From Streptomyces sp. CC208A (GTDB lineage: Bacteria > Actinomycetota > Actinomycetes > Streptomycetales > Streptomycetaceae), in NCBI RefSeq assembly GCF_030010625.1, contig NZ_JASCXN010000002.1, positions 404,672 through 468,671 on the forward strand: DNA of 64,000 nt. The letters are read 5' to 3'. Shown here piece by piece: positions 43,183 through 52,414 of the stretch (the stretch's first letter is position 1; the number at the start of each line of letters is the position of its first letter). The notes beneath the pieces were generated by a model. That model saw only the letters and a program-made list of their open reading frames with translations. It was not told where the DNA came from and did not search any database. A program made the translations under genes and the position numbers.

Positions 43183-46005
43183 TCACCGGGAGAACGAGAA
43201 GTACAGGGTTCGGCCGTAGTCGCCCGTCGCCGTGGTGGGGGCGCCGCTGGGGCCGAGATCGGCCGGTGGGTCGAACTTGGTGCCCATCGCCGGGATGGCG
43301 TCGAGGAAGGACAGGTCTCCCTGCGGGAAGGGCGGCGCGGTGTGGCGGGGGTCGGGGCCGAAGCGGGGTGTGAAGAGGCGGAGGTAGAGGTCCTCGTCCT
43401 CGGAGACCACGGTGAGACGTCCGGCGGTGGTGTGCAGGGACGCCCAGCGGACGCCCGCGTGGTAGCCCTTGAACTCCGGGTACACCCAGCCGTCGGCACC
43501 GGTCGCGGTGTCGTTGTACTGCTTGGTCCAGACGTCCGTCGCGACGCCGCGCAGCCGGTTCTTCCACACCCGGTGGGGTCCGTGGCCGAGCCATGTCACG
43601 CCGGTCACCTGTGATTCGGGGTGGTCGAAGCCGACGCCGAAGAGGTCGTGTTCGCCGGTGAGGTGGTAGCGGTAGTCCAGCTGCAGCCAGCCGCTGGGGT
43701 GCAGACGCCACCGGACGTGGCGCAGGACGCCGGAGTACTCGGCCCGCGCCGTGTAGCCGTTGCCGTCGGCCCCGTGGGTCAGGCGGGTGAGGTCGGCTGT
43801 GCCGGTGGTGGGCAGCGGGCCGCGGGACAGCGCGAAGTCCCTCCCCTGGTGGGTGACGCCGGCCAGCATGCCCGTCGTGGCGTCGAGCGTGACCGTGGTG
43901 TGGCGGGATGTGAGGGTGAGCCTGTCGTCGGCGAGCCGGCCGCGTACGGCCGGTCCCGGACCTGTCCGTATCAGCCGTCGGGCCTGGTCGGCGGCGGACG
44001 CGATGGTCCATGTCCAGCGGCGGATCTCGAGGCCCTCGGCGTCGGTGACGGTGAGCGCCATGGCGTCGGCGCGGCGCCAGCCGGACGGCAGGGGCAGGCG
44101 CAGCACTCCTTCCGCGCCGGGCCCGATGTCCGGAGCGGAGGCGGTGCCCTGGGCGCGCACCGTGTGGCCGTCCCGCCGCTGCGACGGGGTGCGGAAGTCC
44201 AGGAGCTGCCACGTGAACCGGCAGGTACGGGTGTTGGTGAAGGCGTAGTGGTTGATGAGCCTGATCCGCCCGTCGAAGTCGTTCGGCAGGCCGGAGGCGA
44301 ACCGCTCCGGCTCGGCGAGCTGTACGGGGGACCAGATGTCCTTGATGGTGTAGAAGCCGGCCTCTTTCTCCCGGAAGGGGCCGAGGATGCCGTCGGGTGC
44401 GGCGTTGCCCGCCACGTCGATGGCGCCGCCGAGGTCGTCGCGCACGATGCCCTCGTCGAGCAGTGCCCACACGAAGCCTCCGGCGGACAGCCGTTCATGG
44501 CCCATCAGCTTCCAGTAGTCGTCGAGACCCGCGCCCGCGCCGCCGTCGTAGAGGCCGTGGAGGAACTCGGTGGGCATGAAGATGTCGCCCTTCTCCTGAA
44601 GGATGCGGCGGGTGCTCTCGTAGTTCTCGTAGTGGTCGGTGTTGATGCCGCCGAAGTTCGCCCAGGGGTGGAGCACCGTGCGATTCTGGGGGTCGTGGCG
44701 GGCGTAGTCGTCGTCGAGGGCGGTGTTCCAGCCGCCTTCGTTGCCGTTGCACCAGAACAGGACCGACGGGTGGTTGACGTCACGGGCGACCATCGAGGCG
44801 ACGAGGGGCCTGCCCGCCTCCTCGTCGTAGAACTTCTGCCAGCCGGCCAGTTCGTCGAGGACGTACAGGCCGAGTTCGTCGGCGAGGTCGAGGAAGTGCG
44901 TGTCCGGCGGGTAGTGGGACATCCGGACCGCGTTCATGTTCATCTCCTGCATCAGCAGGATGTCCTTGCGGCTGATGCGCGGGCTGGTCGCCCGGCCGGA
45001 CGTGGGCCAGATGGTGTGCCGGTTGGCGCCCTTGAGGATGACCTTGACGCCGTTGACGTACACGCCGTCGCCGGGGCGCACCTCGACGGTGCGGAAGCCG
45101 AACCTCTCGTCGACCCGGTGGACGGTACGGCGGTCACCGGCGCGGAGCGTGACCTCGACGCGGTACAGGTGCGGGGTCTCCGCCGTCCACTGCCGGGGCG
45201 AGTTCACCGTGGTCCTGAGGGTCACCGTCGTGTCGCCGGGGGCGACGGCCGCGGTGAACGGGGCGCCGACCGGGCGCCCGGACAGGTCCGTGACGCGGGC
45301 GACGAGACGGTCGGCGGAACCGGTGTCCGACAGATGGGCGTCGACCCGGAGCGTGCCGTCGGCGCGGGCGTCGACGGCGATGCGCTCGATGTGCCGGCGC
45401 GGGAACGCCTCCAGGTGGACGGGGCGGTAGATGCCGCCGAAGTTCCAGTAGTCCCCGAGGCGTTCGGCCCGGTTGACGGACTCGTCGCCGGACTCCTTGC
45501 TGACGGTCACCTCCAGGAGGTTCTCCTGCCCCGAACGCAGCTTCTCGGTCACCTCGTGACGGAACCGGTAGAAGCCGCCGCGGTGGACGGGCCCGACCGA
45601 CTCGCCGTTGATCCACGCCTCGGTGTCGGTCATCGACCCTTCGAAGACGAGGAAGACGCGTCGGTCACGCCAGTGGGCGGGCGGCGTGAAGGTGTGCCGG
45701 TAGTGGCCCTTCTCCTCCGGCCGCAGGTTCCATCCGTAGTTGTACGTGCCGTATCCCTGGAACTCCCAGTTGGACGGGACCGGGATGCTGCCCCAACTGC
45801 CGCTGCGCCGACCGCTGGTGCACAGAAAGTCCCAGTCGACCGGGTGGTCGGCGTCCTCCCCGGACAGATACAGGCGCTCCGTGCGCGTGGAGGCGGCCGT
45901 TCCGTCGGCCGTCCCGGCGGCCCACGCTGAGCGCGCCGGGAGGCCTCCGGCGACGGCCGCGCCTGCGGCACCGAGGATCAGAACGCCACGGCGTGACAAT
46001 TGCAT
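43183..46005 (-). CDS. Secreted glycoside hydrolase family 2 beta-galactosidase
   Basis: 940 aa with a twin-Arg-like signal peptide (LSRRGVLILGAAGAAVAGGL). Domains in order: sugar-binding (SIPVPSNWEFQGYGTYNYGW, EAWINGESVGPVHRGGFY), immunoglobulin-like, TIM barrel with VKVILKGANRHTIWP, MNMNAVRMSHYPPD, the acid/base Glu in FWCNGNEGGW and the nucleophile Glu in MPTEFLHG, and a C-terminal small-chain domain (WLGHGPHRVWKNRL). It is predicted to release galactose from oligosaccharides outside the cell. The ATG has GGAGA upstream. A LacI-type operator 89 bases upstream links it to the esterase-lectin gene. Confidence 0.88.
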   Translation of the reverse strand: MQLSRRGVLILGAAGAAVAGGLPARSAWAAGTADGTAASTRTERLYLSGEDADHPVDWDFLCTSGRRSGSWGSIPVPSNWEFQGYGTYNYGWNLRPEEKGHYRHTFTPPAHWRDRRVFLVFEGSMTDTEAWINGESVGPVHRGGFYRFRHEVTEKLRSGQENLLEVTVSKESGDESVNRAERLGDYWNFGGIYRPVHLEAFPRRHIERIAVDARADGTLRVDAHLSDTGSADRLVARVTDLSGRPVGAPFTAAVAPGDTTVTLRTTVNSPRQWTAETPHLYRVEVTLRAGDRRTVHRVDERFGFRTVEVRPGDGVYVNGVKVILKGANRHTIWPTSGRATSPRISRKDILLMQEMNMNAVRMSHYPPDTHFLDLADELGLYVLDELAGWQKFYDEEAGRPLVASMVARDVNHPSVLFWCNGNEGGWNTALDDDYARHDPQNRTVLHPWANFGGINTDHYENYESTRRILQEKGDIFMPTEFLHGLYDGGAGAGLDDYWKLMGHERLSAGGFVWALLDEGIVRDDLGGAIDVAGNAAPDGILGPFREKEAGFYTIKDIWSPVQLAEPERFASGLPNDFDGRIRLINHYAFTNTRTCRFTWQLLDFRTPSQRRDGHTVRAQGTASAPDIGPGAEGVLRLPLPSGWRRADAMALTVTDAEGLEIRRWTWTIASAADQARRLIRTGPGPAVRGRLADDRLTLTSRHTTVTLDATTGMLAGVTHQGRDFALSRGPLPTTGTADLTRLTHGADGNGYTARAEYSGVLRHVRWRLHPSGWLQLDYRYHLTGEHDLFGVGFDHPESQVTGVTWLGHGPHRVWKNRLRGVATDVWTKQYNDTATGADGWVYPEFKGYHAGVRWASLHTTAGRLTVVSEDEDLYLRLFTPRFGPDPRHTAPPFPQGDLSFLDAIPAMGTKFDPPADLGPSGAPTTATGDYGRTLYFSFSR

Positions 46006-46093
46006 GACATCTCCAGCCTTCGAGGAACCATCGGGATGGGGAACGGCAGGGACGTTCGGGGGAGCCGACAAGCCCGGTCGGCACACGGCAATC

Positions 46094-46103
46094 GAAGCGC
46101 TTG
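46094..46103. promoter_or_regulatory. LacI-type operator upstream of the GH2 gene
   Basis: TCGAAGCGCTTG matches the GAAGCGCTTC sites at 40419 and 40540 at nine of ten core positions. It is 89 to 98 bases before the GH2 start codon. Confidence 0.5.
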
Positions 46104-46745
46104 CGCGCACAACGTCGCATTTCAGAGCACACGTGCAGGAGTGACGACGACACTAGGAGTCGAATGAATCGAATACAAGAGGGCGGCAGCCGCAGGTGCC
46201 TCGGAACCGCCTTGTCAGTCCCCGGTACCGCAAGCCTCGGCGTCGCGAGCTCAAGGGCGGACCCGTGCCGGATCCTGCGGGAACCACGGGTGACACCGGG
46301 GACCGGTCGACCGCCCGCCAGGCGCCGACGGCTGCACCGCGAGTCGGCTCCATGGACGGACCCCGCCCATGGCGGCCAGTCCATGGATCAGGGCCACTCC
46401 CTGCCTACTGGCTGCCCGCACCTGCGCAATCCGGCCCGCGCACCGAAACCGGACCGTGGCCGAATTCGTAAGGGCGACCTAAGGGGCGTACCGCTTCAGG
46501 CCGGGCTCGATGACGCGACTGCCGACGGGCGGCTGTCCCCAGCCGTCTCGCGGGAACACGGCGACGTGGCTGCCCGCGGTCCTGTCGCCGCCGAAGATCT
46601 CCGGCCCGGCTGTGCCGGTACACGCCTCATGATCTGCGCTGTACCGAAGTGCCGACCGTTCCGCTGGTTCTGGGGCTCCGGCCGCTGAAGCTGCTTGGCA
46701 TCGGTGCAGGTCGTGAACGTGGCCCGGTGCCAACCGGCGAGCCGG
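46104..46745. other. Gene-poor region with one possible remnant
   Basis: No gene is convincing here. On the minus strand near 46479-46600 a reading frame ends GSHVAVFPRDGWGQPPVG and GLKRYAP, which has protein-like composition and may be the tail of a lost gene. It lacks a start, a ribosome-binding site and a family. Confidence 0.4.
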
Positions 46746-48674
46746 TCACAGTCCGGGCCCCTCGGACGGGACCGGTGGGCCCGTCGGGGCCTCGGGGGCC
46801 GGCTCGGGGCCGGTCGCGAGGAGTTCGGCGAGGCCGCGGCGGGTGGTGGCGATGACGACGCGGTCCTGGGGGCGGAGGATGTAGCCGGGGTGGAGGTCCC
46901 ACAGGAGCTGGGACTGTTCGCCGTCGTGCGGGGCGGCGGCGAGGTCGGGGCGGCGGGCGGCGGGGTCGGCGGTGTCGAGGGCGAGGACGCGCCAGGCGTT
47001 CGGGCGGAACGACTCGGCCACGGTGCGGCCTTCGAGCTGGGGGTGGCCCGCGACCAGGAGCGCGGCGAAGAGGAGCACCTTGCGCTCGACGGGGATCGCC
47101 CCCAGGATCTGACGGCCCATCATGGCCCCGGCGAAGGCGGGGGCGGCGAGGTGGGAGACGCTGCGGCTGCGGGTGATCGCGTCGGGATGGGCCGAGCGCA
47201 GGGTGCGGTAGACGGCGGTGGCGAAGTCGTCGTCGTAGATCCGCAGCACCGTGCGCAGATCGCCCTTGCGCGCCCGGGCGGCGAGAACGGCTTCGAGGTT
47301 GGTGGTGTCGGAGCTGGTGAGGGCGAGCAGGGCGTCGGCCCGCCGGACACAGGCCGCGTCGAGCACCCCGTCCTCGGTGACGTCGCCGACGAGCACGGGG
47401 ACGCCCAGGTCGCGGGCGAGGGGGATCCCGCGGGCGTCGGGGTCCTGCTCGACGCAGACGACCGGGATGTCGTACTCCCGCAGACCGGCGAGGACCCGGG
47501 CGCCGATCTTGCCCAGGCCGAGCAGCACGACGTGCCCGGACAGGCCGCGGGGCGGGCGGCGCAGCGCACCGGTCGTGCGGAAGGTGCCCAGCGCCTCCAG
47601 GGCGCCGGCCACGAGCAGGGGCAGCAGGGCGAGCCCGACCAGACCGGACAGCAGCTGCAGGACCTGCCGGGTGAACGAGTCGTCGAGCGCGGGGTCGTTG
47701 ATCGCGAAGAGGTCGAGCAGGGTCAGGTACGCGGCGTGCGCGGGCCCGACGTCGGTCAGCGCGGCCGTGGTGGCGGCCAGCGCCAGGACCGCGGCCACGA
47801 TGCCGGCGAGAGCCCACCGCAGCCGGGCGGAGAACACCTCGCCCAGCGGCGCTCCGCGGCGTGCGAGGCGTCGGGGCGGCAGAGCGGGACCGGCCCGCCG
47901 GACCGCCTCCAGGACGACGGTGCCCCGCCCCTGGGCGGCCTGGACGACCCGGTCGTCGGGCAGGAGGTCGGGCCCCTGCGGACCGCTGGCGTCGGAGCCC
48001 TCGGAACCCGCCGGGTCGGTGGTGGTCGAGGAGAGCAGCGCCAGGGTGCACAGGCCGGGGTTCGGGACCTCGCCCCGGCCGGGGGCCGGCCGCTCCGCCG
48101 CGCGCAGCAGCAGACCGTCGGCCTGGACGACCTTCCGGGTGTCGGCGATGGCGGTGGCCACGAGCGCCGGCGCGGCGGTGTCCGCGTCGGACAACACCGT
48201 CGTGGACGCGTCCAGAAGGGCCCGGTCCGCGGCGGGATCGTTCACGAGGGCGGCCTGGTCGAGGAGTTCCTCCAGGTGGTCGCCGAGCTTGCGGTTGTAC
48301 ATGCGGACGACCAGACGCAGACCCGGGTTGAGCCTGCGCACGACCAGCGCCGCCCGCAGGTTCGTCTCGTCGTCCTCGTAGAGCAGGGCGAGCGCGGCCG
48401 CCCCCTCCACCCGCGCCCTCAACAGGGCCTCCCGCGTGGGCGCCGGGGCCGGCACGCTGCGCAACGGCGGCACCGTCCCCGCGCGCGCCCCGGCCGGGAC
48501 CACGGGCGGTTCCGCCCCCTGATCGCCGGCCTGCCCGTCGGGGACGACGAGGACGACGTGCCGCCGGTAGATGTCGCGCAGTTCGGCCGCCAGCCGGTGC
48601 GCCAGCCCGTCGTCCCCGCAGACCACCATGTGGCCCTGGGGCCACGGGCCTTCCTGATGCGGCAGTACGGTCAT
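46746..48674 (-). CDS. Membrane protein with two TrkA/RCK NAD-binding domains
   Basis: 642 aa. An N-terminal TrkA-like domain starts with GHMVVCGDDGLAHRLAAEL and contains ALLYEDDETNLRAALVVRRLN (cited in part). A membrane region covers about 275-350 (ALAGIVAAVLALAATTAALT, LLSGLVGLALLPLLVAGAL). A second TrkA-N domain follows with GHVVLLGLGKIGARVLAGL and LLALTSSDTTNLEAVLAAR. The layout resembles ligand-gated potassium-channel-like proteins of actinobacteria. It may conduct or regulate an ion; no TVGYG filter is seen, so a channel role is uncertain. Confidence 0.78.
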   Translation of the reverse strand: MTVLPHQEGPWPQGHMVVCGDDGLAHRLAAELRDIYRRHVVLVVPDGQAGDQGAEPPVVPAGARAGTVPPLRSVPAPAPTREALLRARVEGAAALALLYEDDETNLRAALVVRRLNPGLRLVVRMYNRKLGDHLEELLDQAALVNDPAADRALLDASTTVLSDADTAAPALVATAIADTRKVVQADGLLLRAAERPAPGRGEVPNPGLCTLALLSSTTTDPAGSEGSDASGPQGPDLLPDDRVVQAAQGRGTVVLEAVRRAGPALPPRRLARRGAPLGEVFSARLRWALAGIVAAVLALAATTAALTDVGPAHAAYLTLLDLFAINDPALDDSFTRQVLQLLSGLVGLALLPLLVAGALEALGTFRTTGALRRPPRGLSGHVVLLGLGKIGARVLAGLREYDIPVVCVEQDPDARGIPLARDLGVPVLVGDVTEDGVLDAACVRRADALLALTSSDTTNLEAVLAARARKGDLRTVLRIYDDDFATAVYRTLRSAHPDAITRSRSVSHLAAPAFAGAMMGRQILGAIPVERKVLLFAALLVAGHPQLEGRTVAESFRPNAWRVLALDTADPAARRPDLAAAPHDGEQSQLLWDLHPGYILRPQDRVVIATTRRGLAELLATGPEPAPEAPTGPPVPSEGPGL

Positions 48675-48734
48675 GATTCCCCCGATGTACGGACAGGACG
48701 CGCCGGCCGCGATGCGCCGCCGGCAGCGTAAGTA

Positions 48735-49526
48735 TCAGTGCTCCTCGGACCGCTGGGCGAACGGGCGGCGAAGGCACTCCCGGAGCGGCCTGACCAGGAG
48801 AAGGACCGTCACCACGAGGACCGCGGGGGCCCACAGCCCGAAAAACCTCTGCAGGCTCGGCTCCCGCTCGTACAGGAGCGCCACCAGGACGAAGGCGTAG
48901 ACACCCAGGGCGCCGGCCGCGCTGATGGCCACGGTCAGGGGAGCCGGCCGCCGGGCCGGTGTGCCGTCGGGGTGCCGGGTCCACCACCAGGCGGCGTAGC
49001 CGCCCAGGCCGCCCGCCAGGACGAGGACGATGCCGAACCCCGCCGCGAACAAGGAACCTCCCACCGGATGGGCGGCGGTCCGCTGCCCGCCCTCGGCGTC
49101 GGAGAGGGACACGACCGACCCCCGCCACAGGGTGCCCATGACGCGGTCTCCCGGGCGGATCCGCTCCAGGAACTCGCCGACTCCGCTGAACTCGACCGTC
49201 CTGGAGCCCTGTTCGGGACCGGAGACCTCCACCCGTCCGTTCGACTGCTTGCCGCGCTGGACGCGGACCGAGTCGACGGAGAACCACACCGTGCGCAGAC
49301 AGTCGTCCGTCGCGTTCCCCTGGCACGGCGATGCCGAGAGGAAGGCGCGCTCCTCCGTCACGGCCCGGGGCAGCACGCCGATCAGCAGCGCGGCGCCGCA
49401 CAGGAGGGCGAGGACGCCGACGAGCCCGACGAGCGCGTTCTGGGCGCGTCGCCGCCGGGCGCTGACGGGTGTGCCGTGCCGGGGCCCGGTGTTCTTCGTG
49501 CCCTTGGTGTTCTCGGTCCCCGACAT
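48735..49526 (-). CDS. Four-helix membrane protein of unknown function
   Basis: 263 aa. One helix at about 33-52 (LVGLVGVLALLCGAALLIGV), a soluble part of about 110 residues with two Cys (SASPCQGNATDDCLRTVWFS), then three helices (FGIVLVLAGGLGGYAAWWW, GALGVYAFVLVALL, LWAPAVLVVTVLLLV). The soluble loop with RIRPGDRVMGTLWRGSVVSL resembles a small beta barrel. It lies next to the double-TrkA protein, 60 bases upstream on the same strand, and may be co-transcribed. Family not recognised. Confidence 0.65.
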   Translation of the reverse strand: MSGTENTKGTKNTGPRHGTPVSARRRRAQNALVGLVGVLALLCGAALLIGVLPRAVTEERAFLSASPCQGNATDDCLRTVWFSVDSVRVQRGKQSNGRVEVSGPEQGSRTVEFSGVGEFLERIRPGDRVMGTLWRGSVVSLSDAEGGQRTAAHPVGGSLFAAGFGIVLVLAGGLGGYAAWWWTRHPDGTPARRPAPLTVAISAAGALGVYAFVLVALLYEREPSLQRFFGLWAPAVLVVTVLLLVRPLRECLRRPFAQRSEEH

Positions 49527-49739
49527 GACGCCCCCTCACGGGATGATGAGCCGTGCTTCGCGGTCCGGCCGTACCACCGCCTCGAACCGCCCTCGTGAGT
49601 GACAGGGTGTCAGGGACCTGCCGGTGCGTCGACCGCCCGGTTCCGGCAATCCGGCGGCCTTTTCAGTGCCGTGGCCGTACGGGGGAAGGGGGATCCGGCG
49701 TCCTGGGTTCGGCGCGGGCCTGTGGGCAGGGTTACGGCC

Positions 49740-50050
49740 GGTTCTTGAGCATCGCCGACACGAGGCAGGCACATGACCGGTTCGGACTCGGCCTCGTCAT
49801 GGCCTCCACCCTGGCGCTGCTCCCCGTCGGAGGCGCTTCCTTCGAGGCGCCCCTCCTCGACGCCGTCTCCGCCTCCGCGACCGTCGGGCTCTCCACCGGC
49901 ATCACCGCAGACCTGCCGGGCAGCGGACAGCTCGTCCTCGTCGCCCTGGTGTTGACAGGCCGGATCGGCCCGATCACCCTGGTCTCCGCGCTCGCCCCGC
50001 GCGAGCGCGCCCGCCGTTACGAACCGCCCGAGGAACGGCCTGTCATCGGC
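49740..50050 (+). pseudogene. 3' remnant of a KtrB/TrkH potassium transporter gene
   Basis: About 100 codons match the last two helices of KtrB: DAVSASATVGLSTGITADLP, VLTGRIGPITLVSALAPRER and EERPVIG. No start codon fits and the preceding 340 or so residues of a normal KtrB are absent; DNA before 49740 gives no match. The frame then runs on out of phase with ktrA. The end of ktrB and the beginning of ktrA normally overlap, and here the junction seems altered. Confidence 0.65.
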
Positions 50051-50129
50051 CGGCTTTCTGCAGAACCTGCGCAAGCGCCGGACCCGTCGGCCGGACGACC
50101 ACCGGACACGGCCGGACCAGCGCGTCGCC

Positions 50130-50762
50130 GTGATCGGCCTCGGCCGCTTCGGCAGCTCCCTAGCCAACGAACTGATGCGACGGGGCTGGGACGTCCTCGG
50201 CATCGACAGCGACGCCCGCCTCGTCCAGAAGTACAGCGACCAGCTCACCCACGCCGCCGTCGCCGACGCCACCGACCCCGAGGTGCTCGGCCGGCTCGGC
50301 GTCCACGAGTTCACCAGCGCCGTGGTCGGCACCGGCAGCGACATCGAGGCGAGCACCCTCATCGGCTCCAACCTCCTCGAAGCCGGCGTCCCCAACATCT
50401 GGGCCAAGGCGGTCAGCCGCCGGCACGGCCGGATCCTGGAGCGCCTCGGCGTCCACCACGTCGTCCTGCCGGAACACGAGACGGGCGAACGCGTCGCCCA
50501 TCTCGTCACCGGCCGCATGCTCGACTTCATCGAGTTCGACGACGACTACGCCCTCGTCAAGACCGTCGCCCCGAGCGTGGCGACCGGCAGGCCCCTGGGC
50601 CGGTCCCACGTGCGCAGCCGCTACGGCGTGACCGTCGTCGGCATCAAGCGCCCGGGGGAGGACTTCACCTACGCGACCGCGGAGACGGTCGTCGCGAAGG
50701 GCGACATCATCGTCGTGACCGGCAAGACCAGGGCGGTGGAGACCTTCGCCGAGCTGCCCTGA
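50130..50762 (+). CDS. ktrA: Potassium uptake regulator, TrkA/KtrA type
   Basis: About 210 aa. The Rossmann fold begins MIGLGRFGSSLANELMRRG with VLGIDSDARLVQKYSDQ, and the C-terminal RCK-C domain has VRSRYGVTVVGIKRPGEDF and DIIVVTGKTRAVETFAELP. It should bind NAD(H) or ATP and gate KtrB. Reading further upstream in frame gives FLQNLRKRRTRRPDDHRTRP and DQRVAVIGLG, which looks like the real N-terminus, yet no ATG or GTG precedes it; the GTG at 50130 is the first usable start. With ktrB broken its role here is doubtful. Confidence 0.75.
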   Translation: MIGLGRFGSSLANELMRRGWDVLGIDSDARLVQKYSDQLTHAAVADATDPEVLGRLGVHEFTSAVVGTGSDIEASTLIGSNLLEAGVPNIWAKAVSRRHGRILERLGVHHVVLPEHETGERVAHLVTGRMLDFIEFDDDYALVKTVAPSVATGRPLGRSHVRSRYGVTVVGIKRPGEDFTYATAETVVAKGDIIVVTGKTRAVETFAELP

Positions 50763-50896
50763 CGCCACCCCTGACCTCACGCCCGACGCCGAGCCCGACG
50801 TCACGCCGGGCGTCAAGCCGGCGTTAAGATCGTGCGCTGGTGAGCCGGGACGTCCGACCGGCGCTGCCTTCCACCCGCACCGAAAGAAACCCGGCC

Positions 50897-51220
50897 GTGC
50901 CTCTCACCCTGCTCCTGATCGCCGTGTTCGCGCTCGCCTTCACGGTCTTCACCGTCGTCCTGAGCGTGCGGGTGTGGCGGATGACCGACCTCCCCCGGTG
51001 GCGGCGGGTCCTGCCGGCCCTGCTGCTGTGCGCGGCGCTCGCGGCGAGCCTCGGCCGCGCCTGGGGCGTCACCGCCGTCGCCGAGGCCGTCGCGTTCCCG
51101 CTGAACGCGGCCGCGGCGCTGCTCGGGATGTACGAGAGGGAGCGGTGGCGGGCACGGCGGGCGGCCTCCGGAGAGCGTCCGGAAGCGGGAACCGGAAGCA
51201 GGAACGGGGAGGGAAGATGA
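50897..51220 (+). CDS. Small two-helix membrane protein
   Basis: 107 aa from the GTG at 50897, with two helices (LLLIAVFALAFTVFTVVL and LPALLLCAALAASLG) and an Arg-rich C-terminus. An earlier in-frame GTG at 50840 has TAAGAT nine bases upstream and could give a leaderless, 19-residue-longer form. Its stop overlaps the PucR ATG (ATGA), so the two are probably coupled. Function unknown. Confidence 0.6.
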   Translation: MPLTLLLIAVFALAFTVFTVVLSVRVWRMTDLPRWRRVLPALLLCAALAASLGRAWGVTAVAEAVAFPLNAAAALLGMYERERWRARRAASGERPEAGTGSRNGEGR

Positions 51221-52269
51221 CAGACGACTACACCCAGGAGTACGCGGCGCTGTTCGCGGACGTCGCGGCCACCGGCCGGCGTCTGAACCGGGACGAGATC
51301 GAACGGCGCCGGGAGTCGGGCGAACAGGCGGCCCGCGAGGGGCACGCCCTGCGGGGGCTGATCCGCGGACATCTGACCGCGGTCCGCTCGGCCTGGCCCG
51401 AGCAGCCGCTGACCCGGCGGACGACCCTGGACCTGCTCACCGCCGTCGAGCAGTCCGTCGACGCCTTCTCCACGGGCTTCGAGCGGGCCCAGCGGCTCGC
51501 CGTCCGCCAGGAGGAGGCCGAGCGCCGGGAGTTCATCGACGACCTGCTGTACGGGCGGAGCGACCTGGGCCGGACGGCCGAGCGGGCCGAGCGGTTCGGC
51601 CTGCGCCTGTCCCAGGCCCACGCGGTCGCCGTCGCCCGCGGCCCCAAGGCGTACACCGAGGCCGACGCCGTCCCGCAGCAGGTGGAGCGGGCCATGATCG
51701 GGAGGTTCGGCGACCGGCACATCCTGCTCACCACGAAGGGCGGCCGGATGGTCTGCGTGGCCCCCGGCGACCAGACCGAGATCCTCTCCTACTTCGCCAA
51801 GCAGGCTTTCGCCGCCACCGGCGGGGGCCAGGCGGCGATCGGCCGGACCCAGCCCGGGCCCAGGGGCGTCGTCCACTCCTACGAGGAGGCGCTCGGCGCC
51901 CTGGACCTCGCCGACCGCCTCGGTCTCGACGCGCCCGTCCTGCACGCCGCCGACCTCCTCGTCTATCCGGTGCTCACCCGCGACCGCCAGGCCATGGAGG
52001 ACCTCGTCCGCACCACCCTCGGCCCGCTGAGCTCGTCCCGCGGCGGAGCGGAACCGCTCCTCGACACCCTGATCGCCTACTTCGACAGCGGATGCGTGAC
52101 CACCCAGACGGCCCGGGACCTGAACCTGTCCGTGCGGGCGGTCACCTACCGCCTGGCCCGCATCCACCGGCTGACCGGCACCGACCCGGCCGACCCGGCG
52201 AGCCGCTACACGCTCCAGACGGCCGTGATCGGGGCCCGTCTGCTCGGCTGGCCCGCCAAGCAGTTCTGA
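51217..52269 (+). CDS. PucR-family transcriptional regulator
   Basis: 350 aa. The C-terminal HTH is the PucR type: LIAYFDSGCVTTQTARDLNL, SVRAVTYRLARIHRLTG and LQTAVIGARLLGWP. The N-terminal 150 residues are a helical sensor region, followed by a GGDEF-like linker. The family usually controls adjacent genes in response to metabolites. Immediately downstream are the YqiJ-like protein and the flotillin, so it may regulate that cluster (inference). Confidence 0.82.
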   Translation: MTDDYTQEYAALFADVAATGRRLNRDEIERRRESGEQAAREGHALRGLIRGHLTAVRSAWPEQPLTRRTTLDLLTAVEQSVDAFSTGFERAQRLAVRQEEAERREFIDDLLYGRSDLGRTAERAERFGLRLSQAHAVAVARGPKAYTEADAVPQQVERAMIGRFGDRHILLTTKGGRMVCVAPGDQTEILSYFAKQAFAATGGGQAAIGRTQPGPRGVVHSYEEALGALDLADRLGLDAPVLHAADLLVYPVLTRDRQAMEDLVRTTLGPLSSSRGGAEPLLDTLIAYFDSGCVTTQTARDLNLSVRAVTYRLARIHRLTGTDPADPASRYTLQTAVIGARLLGWPAKQF

Positions 52270-52414
52270 GGACGGGCCCGGCATCAGGGAGCCGTAAAGA
52301 TTGCCGGACTCCGGCAATGCGCGCTCCCTCCCCGCCCCACCAGAATGGCCCCGGCGGCGGCATGACTGTGTCACCGCTGCCAGGGTTCGGAAGGGTCGAT
52401 ACGGGGGAGGCGGC

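Noticed and set aside
42740..43373. Plus-strand open frames downstream of the integrase remnant
   Set aside because: Arg/Gly-rich translations without motif; the only protein-like signal is the minus-strand LRHTGHTL fragment.
46101..46688. A 195-aa plus-strand open frame before the double-TrkA gene
   Set aside because: No ribosome-binding site, Arg/Pro-rich composition, no recognisable motif; the start lies inside the operator region of the GH2 gene.
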